From Fennellomyces sp. T-0311 (lineage: Eukaryota > Mucoromycota > Mucoromycetes > Mucorales > Lichtheimiaceae): 64,000 nt of DNA. Shown one piece after another: positions 43,026 through 55,510 of the stretch. The notes under the pieces are model-generated. The model was not told the origin of the DNA. It saw only the letters and a list, made by a program, of their open reading frames with translations, and searched no databases. A program made the translations under genes and the position numbers. The stretch lies in NCBI GenBank assembly GCA_025266875.1, contig JALLLT010000073.1, positions 1 through 64,000 on the forward strand, written 5' to 3'. The first letter of the stretch is position 1; the number at the start of each line of letters is the position of its first letter.

Positions 43026-44990
43026 TCACTGTCCCTCTCCCCCCTCACCTCCTACCTCACCATCTCCCTCCATGCCGACTTCACCCAACACCATCATTGC
43101 CATCCATTCACCCTCAGCCTCCGATAGATTGAGCTCCACATTGACCATTTCGACCACTTGGTCCCATCTGATCTTGCATGATGCAGGGGAGTTTGGATCG
43201 ACCAAAGCTTTGAAGGTGTTATGATACATGGATTCTTCCTTAAAATTCCTTCCTTTTGGGTTCTGATACATCTCGTGTTCTGAAAACTTCGCCAAACGGT
43301 AGCATATCTAAGATATCCACCTCCGTAAATTAAGGGACATTGGATAATTACAGCATTTACTTACCGCCGTGTATGCTAACGCCATCAGTTCTCATGAAAC
43401 CGGTGATGGAATACTTTCCAAGCGACGAGGTCCAGCATTGTCGTTCAGTAGAACATATCGTAAACAATCAGCGAGACACGAGTTTTGTAGTAGTGGGCCA
43501 GTGGTTCTGTAGTTGTTGCATGCGAACCTATTTTAAGAGTCAATTAGTGCTGCAGAAAGAGTAGAATTAAACAAACCAAGATTTCTCCAGTAGATATCGG
43601 AACATTAGAATTTTGTTTCCAAGAATTTCTTGTGGCACGTTCGGCATATCATACACAGGGAACTCAAAAATGTGAACCCATTTGCTAACTTGAGAGTGAA
43701 ACGTTGTGCGACAGGATTTGACAGTTGTTGCATACTACCAGAAATGTAACATTAGATGTCTACATGCTAAAGACAAATACGCTTACCTTGTTTATCCACT
43801 GGGGTGTTGTGGTAAAGGTGCGTGTATCATTAGGCGATATATTGTTGACCTTTTTCACAGCTTCAAGAGCTGCCACCCGCGCAGCATTCACAGATGGCCA
43901 TGGGTCAAGTAGGTACGCGTCTTTTGTGGCCAGATCTATCAATGAACTAACATCTCCTTCGATGTGATCAACAGTTAACTCCATACTATAGAAGCTATTA
44001 ACAGAAATGCAGACAATAGTTCTCAGTATAATTGTATACTTATCTGTGATCCGGTAAGTAATTGGGTGGTTGATGAATTGGGTTATTGGTTGCTTAGTGG
44101 GTGGTCTGCTGATCACATCCTAGAAGTTTTATATAATACATCAGCCATAAGTACGATTACGCTGACGATACACTTACCACCACGCCTTTCCTCCGTATCG
44201 TCGCCACTGTCGAGTTGATAAAGCTCATCAAGTTCTTCCGGAGCCATATACAATGCTAAAAGTAGTCAGAATAAATCCAGCTCAAAAACTTAGTGGCAAA
44301 GTAAGAGCATATACCTTGTGGTTCGCCCTCTTCTTCTTCTTTATACATGTAAATAATTAATGATCTTGCAAGAAAAAACATATATTGCTCACCTGGTTCA
44401 GACTCATACATGTCATCATCTATACTGTAAAAAGATGCTGATATGAAACCGTTAACATAACAGTGGGATACTTGCCTTGGTATGCCTCATCGTCCATTGG
44501 TGGTGGCCCTACCATAAAGACAGTTCATTAAATAGCGATAAGCATATAAATGTTTACAAACGTTTCATGTTGAATTTCTTTAACAATCTGCAATACAAAT
44601 CCTGAAACGACTCTTCTTCATCAGATTCGTCAACGATTTTGCGTTCTCATAAGATAGAGTCAATTACCCGATATCACATTTTGTCAGCTTTACACTTACG
44701 TCATTTTTGGCGCTGATTCTGGGTCAAAGTTGCAGCTTCCTCAGGTATCACAGCAGATGCCGGAACATTTGCAGAAGAGCCATGTACTGATGGGCGATAT
44801 TAACTTGAGGGGCGACCTCTGGCTGGAGCTTGGCTTAGGGACCTGCCTTTGGCTGGACCTTGACTTGAGCAGCTACCTTTTGCTGGATTTCTGCTTGAGG
44901 AGCTACGTTTAGCTGGTTGAACACTTTTGCCTGTTTTTTAACCATGATTTCGTCAAAATTGCCTTTTTGCAAGAGTAGCTCACTCTGATT
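43026..44990 (-). pseudogene. Multi-exon companion gene of the Plavaka element (DUF6532-like)
   Basis: At least nine small exons with clear GT...AG borders. The N-terminal part is repetitive (NVAPQAEIQQKVAAQVKVQ); short acidic exons follow (MDDEAYQ, DDDMYESEP, APEELDELYQLDSGDD). The main exon (about 44090-43800) reads DLATKDAYLLDPWPSVNAAR and ends TTPQWINK. The next give SCRTTFHSQVSKWVHIFEF, ILGNKILMFRYLLEKSW and NNYRTTGPLLQNSCLADCLR. The last carries LAKFSEHEMYQNPKGRNFKE and an acidic Gly/Glu-rich tail. This layout recalls fungal DUF6532 proteins, from memory. A TGA after SPVS near 43395 and stops near the N-terminus suggest a pseudogene. It is transcribed divergently from the Plavaka transposase, its start lying within about 100 bp of the other's. 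Confidence 0.5.
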
Positions 44991-45041
44991 TTTTCCAAGT
45001 TCCTCTACTCCGCAGCAGCCGCAGCAATCATCAGCTTCCTT

Positions 45042-48000
45042 ATGACAAGATACAAGCATAAGTGTCCCTTCCCAAGCTGTCTTAGGCGCGATTTCAAGTC
45101 TCCACAAGCAGTAAATACCCATTTTACCCTAAAATATCTTGTCCAGCTGTTACCACCAGTCGCCTTTGCTCATGTCGCAGTGCAAAGTTTTTATCATCGA
45201 CATCAGGTATGCGTTTTTTTTTGAGAAGGCAAACTCATCAAAGTTTCTGTAGGATCTCAGGGCAGCACCTACAAAAAAACCATTGAAAGACCTGCTAATA
45301 CTATGGATCATGCTGAACAATGCATCGCGAATTTAAAAAGAGGTAGGTGCTCAAATTCATATGAATTATAAATCTTATTGTAGTAGTTACTGTTGGCTCA
45401 AACGTCGCCATGCAAGACGTCACACCAAATCAAGGACCCGTCTTGAATTTAAATGATATTGAGCATAAGTTAGCGGATATTGCGTTAGAGGGAGGGTTAT
45501 CAAAGACACAGTATAAAAGGTAAGCCACTGAAGTAATTTAGTGAATATGTAAAGCTTACCAGGGAAATAATAGAGTCGCATGGTTGCTTTAATACGCTAT
45601 GAACAAGGCCATATCCATGCGCAAGCCCGTCAATATCAAGGCGCGGACCCTTGACAATTTATTCAATAAATTGGATAAACTAAGCCATGGCAACCTCCTG
45701 GTTAGTGCTTGGTCCATGATAATACTTGGCTACGGTAACTGATATAAGTGTAGCCTTTCAAGGAGGTCTGTTTCGACATCTCGTCTGTACCTGACTTCCC
45801 AAAGGAGCATATCGAGGACTTTTGGAACTGTTTTGGGTCTGTGAAATTTGTGCATCGGAATCTTTTTGACCTATGTCAATATCTTTTTTCATACAAGCCA
45901 TTCTGGGATCAAACGGTGCTTCGTCCTGAAGTTCTGAAGCGGTATGATGAACGGGTCTATCAGGATATCTATACAGGTAAATGGTAGGAAGAGCTTCAGG
46001 TATGTGTAACTACAGTTCGATATACATGTACGATTTCGTCTGGTATCTTACTCCCACACTTCAAGAGGCGAGTACAGGATGGTGTAATTGTACTAGCCAT
46101 TATTTTATCATCTGATCAGACGTCAATCTCGAGGAACTATCGTCATAAAGCCTGGCCACTGTATCTTAAACTTGGTAAGTTTAAAGGTACAGTATGCATC
46201 TTTGCTCCTGACTAATAAGTATTATGCACAGGAAACACACCATTAAAGATTCGCAACAAAGCAAAAACCTGAGCAAGTCGCCTATTAGCATACCTACCTG
46301 TACTTGACTCCCCAAAGGATGGAAAAAGCTGAGCGAGCTGGTGGCCAAAGGCCAAATGTGCCATAATACACTATTGTTTATCAATTATACTTTCTCCGTT
46401 TGCAAACCGACCAGAATATGAGTACTCTAAACATGAAATTGTGGTCTTTCTTCTAATAACAGCTCTCACCCTATAGACCAATAGATATAAGTGGACCTCG
46501 CAATAAGTTGTACAAATGCCTTCCTGCACTTGCAGCGTACGTTGCCGATCTACCGGAGCAGTAAGCATACTAATCGCCAATTAACGAAGCACTCGTTGAT
46601 ATTGATTATGTGTAATGTTTATAGAAGGTTACTTACTGCTGTAATGGGCGGGGCTACTGCGTATGGATGCCTGCATTGTTGGATACCCACCAAAGATTTC
46701 AGTCTATCAGTTACAGAGCAGACCAAGTTACACAAACCTCTTACCATGAAAGGTATCTTCAAAACAGGCCAGGAGATTGCGGAAAAAGGTACGAAATAAC
46801 AGGCAAACGGCTATTCACAAAACTATTTACTTCATACCGTCAGGGTATAGTATGACGCGTCGTTACACTAGTATACTACTCTAACATGTATATGGACCTT
46901 AGAATGCTTTTAAGACTGTCCCACATTTTGATATTTACAGTGCTCTGCTCGTGGATGAGCTCCACCAGCTGGGCGGTGCCTATGTCCATTTAGTGAGATG
47001 TGTAGAGGATACATTGAGCTCCAAGGATATCAAAGAGATAAATGACATGTAATGGTTAAGGTGAATGCACTGTATTAATTTCGACACGCTCTAACGATAT
47101 ATTTAGAGCTAAGCATACACCATACTATCGCAGCCAGCATCGTTTTAGCAGCGGGTTTATGCTTTCATCTCTAACAAATCCAACTTATGGCGAGTTAAAA
47201 AACCATATGGCTGTGAGTGAAATACAACAAGTTCATTGCTATGGAAAATTAACTCATATAATACGCACTGTTATAGATATTTATTTCATATACACAGGAC
47301 AACATTCACAACCAAGCTCTACTATGCATGTGGTACTTCATCGATTTTGTCAATCAAGCGACGGCTAAGAAGCATTCGGAAAGGAGTCTCCAGCAGATGG
47401 AATCCTCCCTTTGTATAACACTTATAGTCCGCAGATCGCATTGCAATCCAAGGTAATGGTTATTTTAAATTTAAGTACGCCATATTCTAATAATATTCTG
47501 CGTCATCTAGTCCGATCTGGCGTTTCTGAAAAATCATTCACTATGGAAATATGTTCATGACATCCGCGCTAGAGAAGTTGTCTCGGGCTATAGCACTTGT
47601 CAATCTGAAAATCAACATAAGACTGATGCGAAGCTACTGGCAAAGCGAACAAATTTCAACCGTGCGCTTACGAAACAGGTATGCAACTTATTTTCTTTCA
47701 ACTGCTTTTTAAAACATGGATATAGATGGGCAAGTTCATAGCACGTCGCGATGCATTCCGGGATGTACAGCTGGAACAGTTAAAACAGCATATCGATTCG
47801 ATCTCAAACGTCACTTTGTCGGTATCACGCTCATATTCACTAAAACCGTTGCAGTTTAAGGGAAACGCAGTACCTTTGCTCGAATTACAGAAAGAAGGCG
47901 AAGCTTTTAGTTTACTGTCAAGACTGATAAAAATATATCTCCATGTGGGCGTGGAGGGTCATCCTGAAAGATGTGCTTTAGCTCTGATGCTGAAACTTTC

Positions 48001-48555
48001 ATCGAAGCTCGTAAGTGAACATTGGAAGATTATATTTAGTCTAAGTGTTACATTTCTTTGTTTTCAAAGGTCTTGGCATACTCTCTTTTAAAAATCCATG
48101 AAAAGTTTGATGGCGACGGTGAATCGTACAACGAGATCCTACGCGCAAACAAGGTTTTTCACGGCATTGACCGGCGGGACTATGTTGAACTTAAAGGTGG
48201 ATACTATGGGAAACTTCTGCTTTTATTGCGTGGTACCTACAAAAATGAGCTGCATGACTTTTGCTTGATTGAAAGTTATATACCTATTGCAAATCAAGCG
48301 CACCGGACAGGCATGGAAGTTCTCAAAATGAAGGATGGCAATTCTGCTCAAAAGATGAAAGTGATCTGTATCGATGATATCAAGCGTCCTGTTCATATTG
48401 TTCCGGATTATTCAACTAAGCAGAGCACTGATGGATACTACGAGAAATACTTAGTAAACCATGATATTAACATGTATAGCTGGTCAGAAAACAAAGGCAA
48501 ACTCGCGAAGTTCTCTGGCAAGGTGACAACTTGGGACGATGTACGAAAGCAGTAA
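45042..48555 (+). pseudogene. Plavaka-type (CACTA superfamily) transposase, decayed
   Basis: Starts near ATG 45042 with a C2H2-like finger (HKCPFPSCLRRDFKSPQ...NTH). A dozen exon pieces in shifting frames follow: VPDFPKEHIEDFWNCFGSV (about 45790), LSSDQTSISRNYRHKAWPLY with LKLGNTPLKIRNKAK (about 46110-46260), LPALAAYVADLPEQ (46520), HFDIYSALLVDELHQLGG (46930), KYVHDIRAREVVSGYSTCQS (47550), and the longest open part at 48058-48555, ending TTWDDVRKQ. The order 'SSD-T...PLYL-LGN-P--IR', 'DLLHQL-like' and 'KYVHDIRAR' is that of fungal Plavaka transposases. Stops occur near 45600, 46003 and 46270, and there are several frame breaks. I cannot tell every intron from deletion, so the exon map is approximate. 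Confidence 0.7.
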
Positions 48556-49081
48556 TTGTCTGGACCATGGAAATTCAACAAGAACAAACGAGGAAGATGT
48601 AATAGTATGCAATATCGAAGAATGTAAAGGTATGCCCCGGTATAATGTATGTAAGTCATTCTAGTAGTTTAGGCATCTTTGCTGTAAATTCTTTTATTCA
48701 AAGCCAAGGATAAGAAGTGTTTTATTTATAATGGAATTTTGAAAGAGCATTGCATGCATCTTGACACTTTATGCTGTATCCTTTTACGCTTACGACCTAT
48801 ACTTGTTTAATTGCGTTCAAGCAACAGAAGCTGAGGGAATTTAAAAGGCTTATCCACACTTATTCGAGCTTAAACCACTTGCATCAGTGATATGTTGGTG
48901 TGTGAACTCCTTTCTAGACTCACTGTCCTATTTTTCAAGACTATCTAGACTTATCTGGGATATCTAGCCTATCTATAGCCTATAAACTCTATCTAGGCTA
49001 CTGCTTTCTCTAGATTGGTCTATCTGGAAAAAACAACCTTCGTCGATGTATCCGCCAAAACGTGACACGACAATAGATCTG
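48556..49081. other. Gene-free stretch with TATCTAG repeats
   Basis: No gene. Around 48940-49025 TATCTAG, CTATCTAT and CTAGCC motifs recur about eight times on both strands. It probably contains the right end of the Plavaka unit and, after it, the flank of the Ty3 LTR. Confidence 0.4.
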
Positions 49082-49381
49082 TGGCCAATAACAGAAAAGA
49101 GGTTTGAGAGAGAGGTAGATAGATGATCTTTATTGCTTTTGTCTATAGGGATATTTATATATTCTGGCTAATAAAGTACTATCTGTAATAATGCATGGAA
49201 TGACTATGGTATGAGTAATGTGGGCAACAAGGTGAATATATGTGAGTCATGCTGAGGCCTAAAAGGGACGAACACGTGAGTAATATTTGTGCAACAGCGC
49301 GTTACTGTGCAACAAAGAGATATCACGAACGACTTGTCCAAAAAGAGAAATGCAAAGGAGCCCACCAGAATAGCTATGACA
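49082..49381 (-). mobile_element. Ty3 LTR (minus orientation), third copy
   Basis: On the minus strand it runs TGTCATAGCTATTCTGG...TTATTGGCCA, 300 bp, directly after a purine tract (GAGGAGAGGGTAT). It matches 42422-42724. Confidence 0.8.
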
Positions 49382-49510
49382 ATACCCTCTCCTCAGACTG
49401 TTGTATGTCCTCAAACAACAATGCAATATGGCCGGCAGCTTGAAGGCCACGGCGCTCAGATGCGCGAATGGCAGTAGGATCATACCAAGGATTACTCAAG
49501 ACAGGAGACT
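49382..49510 (-). pseudogene. Ty3 integrase C-terminal tip
   Basis: About 40 codons ending in the tail NPWYDPTAIRASERRGLQAA and the purine tract; cut at about 49510 by another LTR-like sequence. Confidence 0.65.
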
Positions 49511-49517
49511 TGATATG

Positions 49518-49717
49518 TGTTATAGACCCAGTCTATAGAGTGTCCACCTTTAGGTCAGGTCAATAAATGATGCAGTGAAAGAAAGGTGTCTTTTATTCTT
49601 TTGGTGCAACTCAGCCTTTTATACTCAGGCTGGGTTACACTAGCTTGAGCTAGAACTAGTACTGTAATGGGCCTGTCATGACCGATTAGGTCATAGTAGC
49701 ATTATACATTGTCGTCA
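49518..49717 (-). mobile_element. Short LTR of another family
   Basis: On the minus strand a purine tract (AAGGGGAAGGGGG) is followed by TGACGACAATG...TCTATAACA, 200 bp, with GTATAAAAGG as a TATA box and AATAAAAG after it. The purine tract marks it as a 3' LTR whose internal region is cut by Tc1-like element 4 or was lost. No 5-bp duplication could be paired. Confidence 0.55.
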
Positions 49718-49806
49718 CCCCCTTCCCCTTACTTTATTAATATTACCCCACATTATTGCTCATCTTATCAATATTGTATTTCATTGTCATTAATTCCATC
49801 GTTATA

Positions 49807-51583
49807 AAGATAAATCAGAAAAAATGCGACAAAAACCCTGTCTCGAAAAAGTTGTCATTAATAGAACATGTTCAGGGAGACATTTTAGCCGCTTGAAATA
49901 AAAATTTTCATGTTCCTGACGCGTAGCGCTTTCGTTTGACACCCATTTCACTTCTCAAACATGTCGACACTCGATTTAACTCGCTCTCAAGCACCAATTA
50001 AAAGGGATGAATGGATCTCCTTTATTCGAGTTTATCGATATATGAAGCAGCTACAAGAAGCAGGTGTCTACCCCAAGAAGTTTGACTTCAGGAACCTGCT
50101 ATGTGACGTCCTTGGAGTTGGAGACCAAACGGCTCGAACTATAATCAAGTATTCTAATGACGGGATTTTACCTGATGATTGCAAGAAATTAGGTCGGCCG
50201 GAAAAAGAGCTCGATGCTGATTATGTCAAGTCAATGCGCGATTTCGCCAACACCAATTGCAAAAGTGGCCAGCCTCTCACTGCGAAACATATGCGACAGC
50301 ACCTTCTTGGCAGCGGTTACGATGTGCCTGGGCTTACCGTCATGAGAAAAGATATGAAGAAGGCTGGTTTACGTTATGGAAAAGGAGCCCGCCAAAACAT
50401 TCTGCATGATAGTGAGGAAGTAGTGGCGTATTGGCAGAAGTATGTCGAGCGCCGCCTGGCCAACCTAAACGCTGATGGATTACCAATAAGGCCCGAGATT
50501 TTCCTGGATGAATCCTATTGCCATCTGGATCACCACGCCAAACAAACATGGTTTGTTCCAGACGAAGAACCAGTGAAGGAATCCGGACGCAAGCCAATGC
50601 TGGTGATCTTCGGTGCTATTGCCATACAAAATGTGGCCAGGCATCTTGTTGCCGAGATTGTTGAAGAGAATTTGCTCATCTGGCCAGTGAATGGGACGTG
50701 GCACATCGAATCCGCTGGCACTAAGCGTGGTCGTCCTGCAACAAGAAACACTGCGGAGAAGTGGGCTGATCTCCCAGAATGTGTCAAAGTTGCAAAGATC
50801 ACGCCAGATTACCATGATTACCACGGCAACTTCAACTCAAGCTTGTTCGAGAAGCTCTTTGAAAGACTTTGTGACAAGTTGAAGAAGAAGTATGGCCAAT
50901 GTGATGTTCATATGGATGGTGCAAAATACCATTTCCGTAAGATCAACCTGCAGCCAACTTCACAGGCAAATGCTACCGAAATCCTGAAGTGGTATCGTGA
51001 CAACCGGGTTTCATTGCCAGAACCAAATGCAAACAATCGCATAACCAGGGCAATGATGCTTTAGAAGCTCAGGAGTATACGCAATAAGTATCCGGCTAGT
51101 TATGCTGTTCATAACATTGCAAACAAGTACGGTCACAGGATTATGAAGACACCTCCATACCATTGTGAACTTCAACCAATTGAGGGACTCTGGGGGATTG
51201 CCAAGCAGCAAGTGGCTTATAGCCCGGACCTTGAGAACAACGAGGTACAGCTTGCGCATCGTCTATATGAGCTTTTCGCAAAAGTTGAGGAACGTAGCCT
51301 TCTTTCCCTTTGGCAAAAGACAGTGAAGATATGTGTAGAGTATAGCGAAGCATAATTTTTAGGTTGGTTCTCCATCTCCAAAATTTTTCAAAAAAATGAA
51401 ATTAATTTTTTTTACTTTATATATAGACAGCTATACTTTTTTGCATTTTTTTAAAACAAGAACTAAAATACAAAAATTTTACACAGTAAGCTATAATGTC
51501 CTTTTTTTTATTATTTGAAACGGATGTATATTGGTCCAGATATCGCAATTTTTCATCTTGTCGCATTTTTTCCGATTTGTCGT
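49807..51583 (+). mobile_element. Tc1-like element 4, complete
   Basis: 1777 bp, flanked by TA (49805-49806 and 51584-51585). The inverted ends match over about 26 bases (A[A/C]GA[T/C]AAATC[A/G]GAAAAAATG at the outside). Nearly identical to copy 3, so both moved recently. It is inserted among Ty3 LTR remnants. Confidence 0.92.
49961..51355 (+). pseudogene. Tc1-like transposase, copy 4, single stop
   Basis: Same 465-codon protein as copy 3. Here the codon for Gln after RAMML is TAG (51062-51064), and a second TAA falls a few codons later (near 51086). The catalytic motifs FLDESYCHLDHH, VHMDGAKYHFRKI and ELQPIEGLWG are all present. Copy 3 is open at both positions, and copy 4 is open where copy 3 has its stop, so an intact parent existed recently. 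Confidence 0.9.
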
Positions 51584-51585
51584 TA

Positions 51586-51796
51586 TTTATTATTACTTGA
51601 GAGCATTGGATATATATATTAGATAAGAATAAGGGCAATAAAGGCGTCAGTTTATCTCGTCACATTATCCTACCTACCTTATCCTTGTCTTGACCAACAT
51701 CTAAGATCTATATCTATCCTAGTTCTTGTCCTTGTCCGGCCTTGCCATCACTAACCATCCATATGGTCAATGTGTAGTGGAAAGCACCTAACACCC
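51586..51796 (-). mobile_element. Possible Ty3 LTR part, cut by Tc1-like element 4
   Basis: Read on the minus strand, a purine-rich GAAGGTGGG is followed by TGTTAGGTGC at about 51796, downstream of a Ty3 integrase. It runs to the TA where the Tc1-like element starts. The CA end is not visible. Confidence 0.4.
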
Positions 51797-51960
51797 ACCT
51801 TCTAGTCTAGTCTTGTTCTTGTTTTGTTCTGTCTTGCCGCTTGATCCATTCCCGTAGGTTCTTGCATTTTTGTTGATTGGTTAGTAGTTGTATTATCCTT
51901 TAGTAGAGTAGTACTCTTATCTCTCTCTTATTTTTAGCTATCTTCTATTGGGTCGTGCTT

Positions 51961-54900
51961 CTACTCTCCACTTGCATTTCTGACAGGGCTTGGGCTTGAG
52001 TCCATTACAATATGAATAGTCTTAAGACGATCGGTGTGGACCCAGGAAGAATAGACTTGACCATTGAGGTCCTCGAACTTGTAAATATCAGTTTCAGGAT
52101 GTACTGCGATAACTTTAAATGGGCCTTTCCAATTGGACTCCAGGCTCAACTTGTTTTCATGGCACATCAAGACATGGTCACCAAAAGAAAATTTTTAAGG
52201 TTTAAGGATCTCATCCCAGTGCTCCTTGTCCTTGGCGGTATTTTCCTTCAGCCGGCGTTCGGCGATGATATGTGCCTCACGCAAGCGACGTACTTCTGGT
52301 ACTCGACCATGTGCTTCGATAGGCTTGTCTTGAGGCAGCTCAGCCATATCAATGAACGGGCGCAGAGGATCACCAGGTAAACGAGGTTCTTGACCATAGA
52401 CAAGGAAGTATGGACTAAAGCCAGTGGTGCGATGCTTGCGGACGCGGCAGGCAAACAAAGCAGTGCCAACATACTGGTCCCATACGTGGATCTGGCTTTG
52501 AACAAACTTGCATAGCATTTGCTTGAGGATACCATTTGTGCGTTCAGCCTTGCCATTGGTTCTTGGATGAAACGCCGAAGTGAGAACGTGGTTAATTTTG
52601 AGACGGCCAAGATAATGAGCAAGGACCTTGGACATAAAGTTGGCACCGCGGTTTGTGCAGATTTCCATGGGACAAGAAAAATGCATAATGATTTCCTCAT
52701 AAAGAAATTCTGTAATGGCAGCACCGGTGGCATCAGGAACCGCGCGAGCAATGGTTCAGTTGGTGGCGTAGTCAACAGCAACAAGAAGCCAACGGTTACC
52801 ATTCAGCGTGGCGGGCAACTCGCCAATAAAATCGAGGTGCCAGTGGGCAAAAGGCAGTAGTACATCCAATGGCTTCATAGGGCGGTAATGAACTTGGCAG
52901 TCAGCCTTGAAGGCCAGCTGACACTATGGACATGCAGACAACCAATCTTGAATATCTGACTGCATATCAGGCCACCAATAATGCTTTCGCAAGACGTCAT
53001 ACACTGTTGTTGTACCAGAATGGCCAAGAGACTTGTGGGTATCTGACACCAGATCTGCACGCTGAGCAAACATCACATAGCAAACCTCCTTGATAGTGTC
53101 ACCGATCTTGACCTTCCAATACACCGCCGAGTTGTGCACCACAAATTTGTCCTTGTACATTGACGGCCGTTGTTCTTCTGAAATGGCATAGAACTTGGGC
53201 CAGTCGCAATCTTGGACAGCCTTGACCGCATATAGGAATTCTGGTTCCATTTCGAGTTCTTGGGTGATGCACTCAGGGCCATCACGACGAGACAACAGAT
53301 CCGAGGTGTGATTATCCTTGCCCAGTTTGTACTGGATGTTGGGATCGTACAATTCGAGCTCGGCAATCCATCTTGTGAGGCGAGGAGTCAGTTTGGTCTT
53401 GATCCGAAAGTACTTGAGAGGGTGGTGATCAGAGAAAACAGTGTATTTCCAGCCATTCACAAAGCAACGCCAGGTGCGTAATGTATGCAAGATTGCTAAA
53501 AGTTCACGTTCCTGGGCAGGATAAGATCGTTTGGCAGTGGATAACTTCTTTGATTCAAATGCCAAAGGGTGCATCAAGCCGTCGTCACCTTGTTGTAGCA
53601 GCACTCCCCCTACACCGTAATCACTGCTATCCACCTCAATGACATATGGTGCATCTGGATTTGGTGGTTGCAGGACTGAGCGGCGGTCATGCGGGCCTTG
53701 ATTTCCTCAAAGGCGGCTTGGCACTCAGGAGTCCACTTGATTGCCCTTTTCTTCGCACCAGTACCTTTCGTCAAGTCTGTCAATGGCGCGGCCAAGGCAG
53801 CAAAATCGCGGATAAACCGACGATAGTGCGAGCCAAGACCAACAAACTAACGAACTTCCTGGACATCGATGGGCACCAGCCAGTCTTGAATCGCCTTAAC
53901 CTTGGAACTTGCAGGGAGGATACCTTCTGCCGTTGCCTGGTGGCCAACAAACTTCAACTCGGTCTTGAATAGCTCGCACTTCTTCTCATTTGCAATCACC
54001 TTTGCTACTCGAAACTTCTCCAAAATCGCTCGAACGTCCTTCACGGGCTGTTCTTTGGTCTTGCTGAACAATAAGACGTCATCCAGATACCTCATAGCAC
54101 ACCTATCAAGAAATTCTGCACCGATCACTAAGTTCATCTATGACTGAAAGACAGGAGGGCTGTTCATAAGACCAAACGGTAGAACTAGCGATTCGAACTT
54201 GCCATAGCGAGTGTTGAATGCCGATTTCAGAATACCCTCCTCCAGTAGTCGCAAATTATGATATCCAGATCGCAGGTCGAGCTTGGTGAAGTATCTCATG
54301 CCATGAAGACGTTCAAGACATTCATCGATACGTGGCAATGGTGTTGAATTGCGTTTGCTGATTCTGTTGGCTGCCCGGTAATCGATGCACATTCTCATTT
54401 CACCCGTTTTCTTATGTAGGAACAGGACCGGTGCACCCCATGGCGATGAGCTTGGTCAGATCAGGCCCAAATCTAGCAATTCCTTCAACTGCCAACGCAG
54501 CTCATCCAACTCTCGCAGGCTCATCTTGTACAGCGGTTTTGAGATTGGGGCAGCATTGCCAGTGTTGATAACATGCTCAGTGTCGCATTTAGGAGGGAGA
54601 CCAGGCAGTTTGTCTTGGAAAACATCACTGAATTCCTCCACTAATGCTTTTGCCATCCCATCTGACGTAGGAGTGGTCTTGAAATCCACCGGTCATAGGA
54701 AACAGGCAAACACATCATCAGTCCCCTTGTGGCGTTCCAAACACTAGACTTGACGATGCGATATCAGATATGCGAGCTCAGGGATCACACATTTATGCCA
54801 TAGACGAAGGACATATTCATGCTCACCCCTCTGAATACGCCAGATATCCAATTCCCAATCCAGCATAGGTTGTACAGTCTTGATCCAGTCATGGCCGAGG

Positions 54901-55503
54901 ATCACATTGAACTTCGTGTCAAGGACATAGGCGGTCACCTTGTGTTTATATCCTTGAGCATCCAATGACACCTCGGCTTGCTTGGTGATAGTGGTGGTAT
55001 GTCCTTCAGCAGTTTCGACAATCCGGCTTAAGACCTTGTGTAATGGCAACTTGTCAGCAAGGCGTGGTGCTACATATGAGCCTGAAGCACTGGAATCGAT
55101 CAACACATCAGCAAGGACATCATTGCAAGACATTGAGTACAGAGGTAAATCAGTTTCCTTTATTGACAAAAGTGAATCAAGATACTGTTTATCCTCTTCC
55201 AAGGTTCACTGTAACTTCAAGGACTCGTCATCTTGCTCATCCGACAGATCGATCAACACAGCTTTAGGGGCCTTGGGGGCTTGCTCTGGGCGAACCATGC
55301 TAAGAGAATGGTGTGGTTTTAGGGAGCGTGAAGGGACTTCTCTTAATCCAACCGCGCTTTGCTGTTCTCTGACCACCTTGACGACCATGCTTCAGACCTG
55401 GTCTGGATGGGCAGTTGCGAGCAAAATGCCCAAGACCACCACAATTGTGGCACTCCTTGCCGTCGATAGAGCTACGGCTGCCACCACCTTGTTGACGCCG
55501 CAT
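51961..55503 (-). pseudogene. Ty3/Gypsy gag-pol, degraded
   Basis: From right to left: a Gag zinc knuckle (CHNCGGLGHFARNC, about 55450); an aspartic protease whose active site reads LIDSSASGSY in place of the usual D-S/T-G (55.1 kb); RT with [13 protein letters not shown] and the catalytic YLDD (54.3-53.9 kb); RNase H with SSDYGVGGVLLQ, HHPLKYF and LGKDNHTSDLLSRR (53.6-53.3 kb); the integrase zinc-binding motif H...LGHSGTTTVYDVLRKHYWW and a CxxC partly lost (53.0 kb); and the integrase core with NRGANFMSKVLAHYLGRLK and NGKAERTNG, then the GDHVLMCHENKL domain. RT before RNase H before integrase is Ty3 order. Many stops and frameshifts break it. Most of gag and the 5' LTR are missing. Confidence 0.88.
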
Positions 55504-55510
55504 CCTCTTA

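Noticed and set aside
44991..45122. Minus-strand coding extension reading MGIYCLWRLEIAPKTAWEG
   Set aside because: Overlaps the C2H2-like start of the Plavaka transposase on the plus strand, which fits better; the companion gene probably starts further down.
42725..49081. Terminal inverted repeats of the Plavaka element
   Set aside because: Similarity between 42776-42806 and 48848-48900 is too weak and gapped to call by eye.
51586..51960. Complete LTR downstream of the degraded Ty3 element
   Set aside because: Only a TG start after a purine tract is visible; no CA end or target duplication, so only a partial LTR is annotated.
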